Assembly (NCBI GenBank): GCA_937974825.1 | Contig: CALJVD010000098.1 | Coordinates: 1-18,140 of the forward strand | Source of the DNA: an uncultured Oceanospirillaceae bacterium | GTDB taxonomy: Bacteria; Pseudomonadota; Gammaproteobacteria; Pseudomonadales; Oceanobacteraceae | Direction of reading: 5' to 3' | Length of the DNA: 18,140 nt | Shown: piece by piece, positions 13,571 to 18,140 of the stretch | How positions within the stretch are numbered: position 1 is the stretch's first letter | How the letters are laid out: every line of letters begins with the position of its first letter | Notes under the pieces: generated by a model | The model's database searches: none | Told to the model about the DNA's origin: nothing | Seen by the model: only the letters and a program-made list of their open reading frames with translations | Position numbers and translations under genes: made by a program

Positions 13571-14011
13571 ATGCGCATAATAATAACAATTTTAATGCTG
13601 TTCGCAGGAAACCCAACATTGGCAGAAGCAGCGCCACAGGCTGTTGAGCCAGAGGCTAAACTTATTCAAGTTGCTTTATATGATCATACGGCAGAAGAGT
13701 TACAGGAAAAGTTACTGTTGGCCGAGAATATTGCTGGTGGCTTAAACGCAAAAGACCAACAACCCATCGTGCTTGTGCTTGAAGGTGAAAGCGTTCAGCT
13801 GTTTCTGCGTGAGCATTATCGTGACCAGAAGGCACTGGTTGATCAAGCATCCAGGTTGTCGGCGTTTGGTTTTGTTGAATTGCGTGTTGGACAAGATTAC
13901 TTAGATAGCCATGCCATCGGCAATAATGAAATCCCAGCCTTCTTAGCGGTCGTCTCTAGTACCGATGAAGCAAAAATTCGCTTGCAGAATGCAGGCTATG
14001 TTGTTTATTAA
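13571..14011 (+). CDS. periplasmic DsrE-like protein lacking the family cysteine
   Basis: A 146-residue protein with a short signal peptide (1 to about 20, hydrophobic IIITILMLFAG, probable cleavage near AEA-AP). The mature part resembles the DsrE/F sulfurtransferase-like fold: a strand IVLVLEGESVQLFLR (66-80), then SRLSAFGFVELRVGQDYLDS (94-113), and the characteristic end RLQNAGYVVY. In catalytic DsrE-type proteins a cysteine stands in the strand after the G-[VF] segment; here it is Val106-Gly107, and no cysteine occurs anywhere in the protein. It starts 9 bases after erpA with an AGGAAG ribosome-binding site. Its final four bases overlap the stop of anmK on the other strand. The fold call is by eye; the function is unknown. 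Confidence 0.65.
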   Translation: MRIIITILMLFAGNPTLAEAAPQAVEPEAKLIQVALYDHTAEELQEKLLLAENIAGGLNAKDQQPIVLVLEGESVQLFLREHYRDQKALVDQASRLSAFGFVELRVGQDYLDSHAIGNNEIPAFLAVVSSTDEAKIRLQNAGYVVY

Positions 14012-15084
14012 GCTGGGTAGATAGCCCCTAATATTCGAGCGCCACTAGCTCCGGTGGCGCTAGCAAGGTTTCCACACTTATTATTGATGGTGCGCGCAGC
14101 TAGCCAGCCAAACGCCATGGCCTCTAACCAGTCAGGATCGATACCTTTATGTGCCGTGCTGCGAACAGCAGTGCTAGGTAGTAGTGACTGTATGCGACCC
14201 ATCAAATATTGGTTATGTACGCCGCCCCCACAAACATATAATTCAGGCTGGTTACGGCTGAACTGCGCAACGGCATGTGCAATGGATTGAGCAGTTAATT
14301 CCGTCAGCGTTGCTATAACATCTAGTGCTGAGTAATCATTTAAATTGCCCATGGATGACAACTGAAACAACTCTCTTCCAGTGCTTTTAGGTGGATGCTG
14401 TTGAAAGTAAGGGGCCGATAACCAAACATCTAGCAGAGGTTGAATTACCTGTCCTTGAGAAGCGAGCTCACCATTTTTATCGTATGAGCAATCGAAGTGG
14501 CGTTGGCACCACTCGTCGATTAAGGCATTACCTGGGCCAGAGTCAAACCCTAAAATCAGCTCCGGATTGTCAGATAGCAGGGTCAGGTTCGATATCCCAC
14601 CAATGTTTAACACCATCGAATTATTTGGAAAACAATCAGCATGGAATGCCGGAACAAGCGGAGCGCCTTCCCCACCGGCGGCTATGTCACGACGACGAAA
14701 ATCTGCCACACAAGTGATTTTGGTATGTTCCGCAATCCATGCAGGATCGTTAATTTGCCAGCTAAAACCATCGGGCTGAGGTTGATGGCGCAAGGTATGA
14801 CCGTGGCTACCAGTCGCTACAATATGCTCAAATGACAGTCGGTTTCGGTCTAATAACTGCTGAATGGCATTAACGGCATGCTGAGCTAGTTCACGTTTGG
14901 TGAGCATAAGCTCAAGTACATTAACATTTGGTTCAAGCGCTAAAGTGCGTAACTTTGACTGAAAAGAGGGCGAGTAAGGTATGCACAAAGCGTCGATGAG
15001 CTTAGTGCTGGTGCCTACATCAATCAGTGCTGCATCCATGCCGTCGGCACTGGTACCTGACATTAGCCCAATATACAAACTCAT
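14008..15084 (-). CDS. anmK: AnmK, anhydro-N-acetylmuramic acid kinase
   Basis: A cytoplasmic sugar kinase of peptidoglycan recycling that hydrolyses and phosphorylates 1,6-anhydro-MurNAc to MurNAc-6-phosphate. At 358 residues it is near E. coli AnmK (369). Visible are the phosphate-binding GLMSGTSADGMDAALID (6-22), GSHGHTLRHQP (92-102), NIGGISNLTLL (160-170), FDSGPGNALIDEW (180-192, catalytic Asp181) and YVCGGGVHN. The start codon overlaps the stop of the M23 peptidase gene as TAATG, so translation is likely coupled. Its 3' end overlaps the convergent DsrE-like gene by four bases. An 8-bp GC-rich hairpin (14038-14061) lies in its last codons. Confidence 0.95.
   Translation of the reverse strand: MSLYIGLMSGTSADGMDAALIDVGTSTKLIDALCIPYSPSFQSKLRTLALEPNVNVLELMLTKRELAQHAVNAIQQLLDRNRLSFEHIVATGSHGHTLRHQPQPDGFSWQINDPAWIAEHTKITCVADFRRRDIAAGGEGAPLVPAFHADCFPNNSMVLNIGGISNLTLLSDNPELILGFDSGPGNALIDEWCQRHFDCSYDKNGELASQGQVIQPLLDVWLSAPYFQQHPPKSTGRELFQLSSMGNLNDYSALDVIATLTELTAQSIAHAVAQFSRNQPELYVCGGGVHNQYLMGRIQSLLPSTAVRSTAHKGIDPDWLEAMAFGWLAARTINNKCGNLASATGASGARILGAIYPA
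14038..14061. terminator. GC-rich hairpin inside the 3' end of anmK
   Basis: AGCGCCAC (14038-14045) and GTGGCGCT (14054-14061) pair perfectly around 8 bases, 27 bases beyond the stop of the rightward erpA-dsrE-like transcript. No T run follows on the plus strand. It could slow or end the rightward transcript with a factor, but it may simply be coding sequence. Confidence 0.3.
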
Positions 15085-16382
15085 TACTTAGACGTACTTA
15101 TCTGTGTGGCTTGCTGGTTATAACTGTTTAACCAGTTGAGTACATTTTGTTTGCGTTCCATAAAGTCTGAACGATATTCGCTCGCAATATTTTGCGCCTT
15201 AGGTAGGTCAACTTTAAAGTGGTCACGGTGAACGCCATTCACTCGGAACTCGTAATGTAAATGCGGGCCAGTTGCTAAACCAGTCATGCCAACATATCCA
15301 ATGATTTGACCCTGTTTAACGTAACGACCAGTTTTAGTGTTCCGATTAAAACGGCTCATATGGGCGTATAGCGTTTGGTACTTGGCACCGTGTTGTAGAA
15401 TAACGGTGTTACCATAGCCACCTTTACGACCGGCGAAAATAATTTTACCGTCACCGGCGGCTTTAATCGGAGTGCCTGTCGGTGCTGCGTAATCTGTACC
15501 TTTGTGCGCGCGAACCGTCGAGTTCAAAACTGGGTGTTTGCGTGCAGTACTAAAGCGTGAGCTAATACGGGTAAAGTCTATAGGGTTGCGCAGAAACTCT
15601 TTACGCATGCTCTGACCTTCTGGCGTGTAGTAGTCAGTTTTGCCGGTTTTATCGGTGTAGCGAATAGCACGAATATTGCGGCCACGGTTATTGAACTCAC
15701 TGGCGAGAATATTCCCCGTGCCTATTTTTTCGCCGTCTAAATAAATTTCATCGTAAATAACACTGAACGAATCACCTTCACGAATATCCAGGGCAAAGTC
15801 GATATCCCAGCCGTATATATTAGCGAGCTCGAATAGTATCTGTTGAGGAATGCCGGCTTTAATACCGTCAACGAATAAAGAGTTTTCAATTGTAGCGCTA
15901 GCAAATTGGGGGCGGTACTCTGCATCACGCTCAACCAAGCTGTAGGTTAGCTTGCCTGACTCGTCACGAATCAGTTCGTGGTATGCTAGTGGAGTTAAAA
16001 TGATTTGCAGTTGCTGAAGTTTGTTATTGTCAGAGCGAACCCAGCGAAGCTCTTGACCAGGAAACAATTTAATAGCGGCCTTTGGGGCTGCATTAACCAC
16101 ATCTAAAACTTCAGAAGCTCCAAGGTTATTACGACTAAACAGTACAGAAAGGCTATCGCCAGACTTTACTTTGGTGCTTTCCCATTGGATAAACTCTTGT
16201 TCCTCGGCGTCATTAGTTTGCTCGGCCATGTCGATAATCAAACTGGTTTCTTCGGGCTCTTCGACAATAGAAGCAGAATTAGAGGCTGGCCATGACACTA
16301 AGGCGATTACTAAGGTAAATAGAATAGCAGCACCCAGAAAATGCGTCTTAGGAAAATGTCGTATGTGTTCGGGTAAGGTCAT
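15084..16382 (-). CDS. mepM: M23 (LytM) peptidoglycan endopeptidase, MepM-like
   Basis: A 432-residue membrane-anchored metallo-endopeptidase expected to cut peptide cross-links in the periplasm during wall growth. One N-terminal membrane segment (about 14-33) is followed by an acidic linker and an OapA/LysM-like domain (about 68-130, with VKSGDSLSVLFSRNNL). A second, Csd3-like domain (about 165-245) has GIPQQILFELANIYGWDIDF. The C-terminal LytM domain has the zinc ligands His293 and Asp297 (HKGTDYAAPTGTP) and His376, with catalytic His341 (YAHMSRF) and His374 (TGPHLHYEFRVNG). All catalytic residues are present. It overlaps anmK by one base and is transcribed divergently from tyrS. MepM (YebA) is the closest named relative I recognise, so the symbol is tentative. 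Confidence 0.88.
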   Translation of the reverse strand: MTLPEHIRHFPKTHFLGAAILFTLVIALVSWPASNSASIVEEPEETSLIIDMAEQTNDAEEQEFIQWESTKVKSGDSLSVLFSRNNLGASEVLDVVNAAPKAAIKLFPGQELRWVRSDNNKLQQLQIILTPLAYHELIRDESGKLTYSLVERDAEYRPQFASATIENSLFVDGIKAGIPQQILFELANIYGWDIDFALDIREGDSFSVIYDEIYLDGEKIGTGNILASEFNNRGRNIRAIRYTDKTGKTDYYTPEGQSMRKEFLRNPIDFTRISSRFSTARKHPVLNSTVRAHKGTDYAAPTGTPIKAAGDGKIIFAGRKGGYGNTVILQHGAKYQTLYAHMSRFNRNTKTGRYVKQGQIIGYVGMTGLATGPHLHYEFRVNGVHRDHFKVDLPKAQNIASEYRSDFMERKQNVLNWLNSYNQQATQISTSK

Positions 16383-16456
16383 AACAGCTGCTACCTATCC
16401 TATATAGTTGTAGTCATTTTTTTAAACAGTATGTTCCTTGCACAATAGCACAGGAA

Positions 16457-16489
16457 TTATTAGCAAAGCTTGATTTTGATTGCTAATAA
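16457..16489. repeat. 10-bp perfect inverted repeat between mepM and tyrS
   Basis: TTATTAGCAA (16457-16466) and TTGCTAATAA (16480-16489) are exact reverse complements separated by 13 bases, with arm centres 23 bases apart. The repeat encloses the candidate tyrS -35 and ends just before the -10, so as DNA it could be an operator. It would not be in a transcript starting near 16504. Confidence 0.5.
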
Positions 16490-16497
16490 GGTATTTT
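16470..16497 (+). promoter_or_regulatory. candidate tyrS promoter
   Basis: TTGATT (16470-16475) and TATTTT (16492-16497) are spaced by 16 bases, 37 bases before the tyrS start. The elements overlap the 10-bp inverted repeat. Both hexamers have two mismatches to consensus. Confidence 0.4.
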
Positions 16498-16533
16498 TAC
16501 CAACCTTCTTTGCCAACCATTATAGAGTATATT

Positions 16534-17838
16534 ATGACAGCGGCACTACTAGACGACTTGAAAAGTCGTGGTCTAATTAACCAAGCCACAGCAGAAGATG
16601 AATTCGTTAAACACTTAGAAAGTGGCCCTGTAACCTTATACTGTGGATTCGATCCCACGGCTGATAGTCTGCATTTAGGGCATTTAGTTCCATTATTAGT
16701 ATTAACTCGCTTCCAAAATGCTGGGCATCATCCTATTGCATTGGTTGGTGGTGCGACTGGTTTGATTGGCGACCCTAGCTTTAAAGATGCAGAGCGTCAA
16801 TTAAATACGGCCGATACGGTAGCTGGGTGGGCGGATAAGATTCGTAATCAAGTCAGTCAATTTATTCATTTCGACAACGTTAAGAATCCTGCAAGAGTCG
16901 TAAACAACCTAGATTGGGTTGGCAGTATGAATGTGTTGGAGTTCTTAAGAGATGTTGGTAAGCACTTCTCTGTTAACGCAATGATTAACAAAGAGTCCGT
17001 ACAGCAGCGATTGAATAGAGAAGGTGCAGGGATTTCTTTTACGGAATTCTCTTATGCCTTATTGCAAGGTTTAGATTTCGCTGAATTGAATAAGCATTAT
17101 GGTTGCACCTTGCAAATTGGTGGTTCAGATCAGTGGGGTAATATTGTTGGTGGTATCGATTTAGCTCGTCGACAAAATGGCGCGCAGTGTTTTGGTCTGA
17201 CTGTACCTTTGGTAACGAAATCAGACGGTACTAAGTTTGGGAAAACAGAATCGGGCGCAGTATGGCTAGATGCTAGTAAAACATCGCCTTACAGCTTTTA
17301 TCAGTTCTGGATGAATACTGCAGATGCTGATGTGTACAAGTTCTTAAAGTACTTCACTTTCTTATCTATTGAAGAAATCGATAAAATCGAAGCGCACGAC
17401 GCTACCATTCAGGGGCGTAAAACAGCACAAGGCATTTTGGCTGATGAAGTAACTCGTTTAGTTCATGGTGAAGATGCGTTGCAATCTGCTAAGCGTATTA
17501 CAGAAGCATTATTCTCTGGTGATATCACCCAGTTAACTGAGGCAGAACTTGTACAGTTACAACAAGATGGTATACCAGCCAGCGAGATAGAGCTTTCTCA
17601 GATAGCAGAGACACCACTAACAACGTTATTTACAGAGTGCGGATTAGCGAAAGCTGGTCGTGAAGTGAAAGATGCACTAGGTCGCCAGGCTGTGTTAATT
17701 AATAATGTTGCTGTTGGCGCAGATGACAATATGAAAACGGCAGAGCTATTTGCGGAAAGTAATGCATTATTTGGTTGTTTTTTCATCGTTAAGCTCGGAA
17801 AACGAAAATATCATTTATTTTCTTTAAAAAGAGGTTGA
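16534..17838 (+). CDS. tyrS: TyrS, tyrosyl-tRNA synthetase
   Basis: A class I synthetase attaching tyrosine to tRNA-Tyr. The protein has 434 residues. The catalytic Rossmann domain carries GFDPTADSLHLGHLVPLL with HLGH (47-50) as the HIGH motif, and KFGKT (234-238) in place of KMSKS, which marks the TyrS subtype of E. coli rather than TyrZ. LQIGGSDQWGNIVGGIDL (193-210) forms part of the tyrosine site. The tail from about 365 is an S4-type RNA-binding domain (AGREVKDALGRQAVLINN). The ATG at 16534 is chosen because the family starts there; an earlier in-frame start at 16480 would add 18 unrelated residues. No T-box is seen. The stop codon (17836-17838) lies within the -35 of the first rRNA promoter. 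Confidence 0.95.
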   Translation: MTAALLDDLKSRGLINQATAEDEFVKHLESGPVTLYCGFDPTADSLHLGHLVPLLVLTRFQNAGHHPIALVGGATGLIGDPSFKDAERQLNTADTVAGWADKIRNQVSQFIHFDNVKNPARVVNNLDWVGSMNVLEFLRDVGKHFSVNAMINKESVQQRLNREGAGISFTEFSYALLQGLDFAELNKHYGCTLQIGGSDQWGNIVGGIDLARRQNGAQCFGLTVPLVTKSDGTKFGKTESGAVWLDASKTSPYSFYQFWMNTADADVYKFLKYFTFLSIEEIDKIEAHDATIQGRKTAQGILADEVTRLVHGEDALQSAKRITEALFSGDITQLTEAELVQLQQDGIPASEIELSQIAETPLTTLFTECGLAKAGREVKDALGRQAVLINNVAVGADDNMKTAELFAESNALFGCFFIVKLGKRKYHLFSLKRG

Positions 17839-17862
17839 CGGCAGGCGCGCAATCTCTATAAT
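17835..17862 (+). promoter_or_regulatory. rRNA operon promoter P1
   Basis: TTGACG (17835-17840), a 16-base spacer and a perfect TATAAT (17857-17862) are followed by the GC-rich discriminator GCGCG. An A/T-rich UP-like stretch precedes it inside the last codons of tyrS. The -35 contains the tyrS TGA stop. The GC discriminator is typical of stringently controlled stable-RNA promoters. Confidence 0.85.
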
Positions 17863-17918
17863 GCGCGTCTCTTGATTGAGCAGCGGCGAAAAGCCAAAAC
17901 AAAATTAAGAAATGAGGG

Positions 17919-17946
17919 TTGACACAAGTGAGTTTCACTGTAGAAT
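17919..17946 (+). promoter_or_regulatory. rRNA operon promoter P2
   Basis: A consensus TTGACA (17919-17924), a 16-base spacer, TAGAAT (17941-17946) and the discriminator GCGCCC. The upstream 17888-17914 is A-rich and could act as an UP element. It begins 84 bases after P1. Confidence 0.85.
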
Positions 17947-17998
17947 GCGCCCTCCTGATTTGCCAGTTAAGCAATTAACAAAAAGTGCAAATAAGTGG

Positions 17999-18026
17999 TT
18001 GACATCGAAGGGTAACTCTTTAGAAT
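17999..18026 (+). promoter_or_regulatory. rRNA operon promoter P3
   Basis: TTGACA (17999-18004), a 16-base spacer, TAGAAT (18021-18026) and the discriminator GCGCAGCCC. It begins 80 bases after P2 and shares the TAGAATGCGC block with it. It is the promoter nearest to the leader. Confidence 0.85.
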
Positions 18027-18035
18027 GCGCAGCCC

Positions 18036-18140
18036 GCTTCAAATGAAAAAGAAGCAGTTCTTTAACAAGAAATTTAGACAATTATGTGTGGGTACTTACC
18101 GAACGTTCTAGATAGATAGAATATTCAAGTAAGAACTCGT
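18036..18140 (+). promoter_or_regulatory. 16S rRNA leader with boxB/boxA/boxC-like antitermination signals
   Basis: A small hairpin, GCTTC (18036-18040) with GAAGC (18051-18055), is boxB-like. It is followed directly by boxA-like AGTTCTTTAACA (18056-18067) and boxC-like TGTGTGGG (18085-18092). The order and sequences parallel the E. coli rrn leader (TGCTCTTTAACA and then CTGTGTGGGCACT), which binds the Nus antitermination complex. The mature 16S sequence is not reached within the window. Confidence 0.8.

Noticed and set aside
17863..18140. tRNA gene or start of 16S rRNA at the right end
   Set aside because: No cloverleaf can be drawn and the conserved 16S 5' end (AGAGTTTGATC) is not reached; only promoters and leader are present.
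1..18140. Mobile element, CRISPR array, toxin-antitoxin or defence island
   Set aside because: No transposase, integrase, repeat-spacer pattern or small paired genes were seen; all large genes are housekeeping or conserved envelope genes.

Overview
The window reads as an ordinary chromosomal segment of a marine-type gammaproteobacterium in the Pseudomonadales/Oceanospirillales range. The basis is protein resemblance (PpiC, RimK, RhlE, PBP1b, GSA aminotransferase, HemJ, ArgC, ErpA, AnmK, an MepM-like M23 peptidase, TyrS) and gene order. The run hemJ / argC - DUF6776-type protein - bactofilin - erpA ... anmK - M23 peptidase / tyrS - rRNA operon is, as I recall it, also the Pseudomonas order. 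Base composition looks moderate and even. I see no insertion sequence, prophage, CRISPR array or tRNA gene.

Left part (1-4160). The 5' end of an unidentified leftward gene is cut by the window edge. Rightward genes follow: ppiC (parvulin), then rimK (glutamate ligase for ribosomal protein S6), with an AstE/AspA-type zinc hydrolase 19 bases behind it. A perfect 13-bp hairpin separates these from the convergent rhlE (DEAD-box helicase), whose leader contains two adjacent hairpins.

Middle part (4160-10750). A 596-residue DUF3592-type membrane protein runs leftward, divergent from mrcB (PBP1b). The mrcB gene overlaps by 22 bases a TPR lipoprotein that fits LpoP, the PBP1b activator described in Pseudomonas. 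A terminator then separates it from the leftward hemL and hemJ, both heme-biosynthesis genes.

Right part (10894-18140). argC, a membrane-anchored coiled-coil protein (DUF6776-like), a bactofilin, erpA and a periplasmic DsrE-like protein all run rightward. The erpA promoter carries a good match to an IscR type 1 site. On the other strand the M23 peptidase and anmK overlap as TAATG, pairing peptidoglycan cleavage with recycling of anhydro-MurNAc. tyrS runs rightward to the end. Its stop codon lies inside the -35 element of the first of three tandem rRNA promoters, followed by boxB/boxA/boxC-like leader signals; the 16S gene itself lies beyond the window.

Together the window is rich in cell-envelope functions (PBP1b/LpoP, M23 peptidase, AnmK, bactofilin) and translation functions (RimK, RhlE, TyrS, rrn). 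No clearly new system is present. The least-described parts are the RimK-linked hydrolase, the cysteine-less DsrE-like protein, the DUF6776/bactofilin pair, the large DUF3592 protein and several unassigned inverted repeats.
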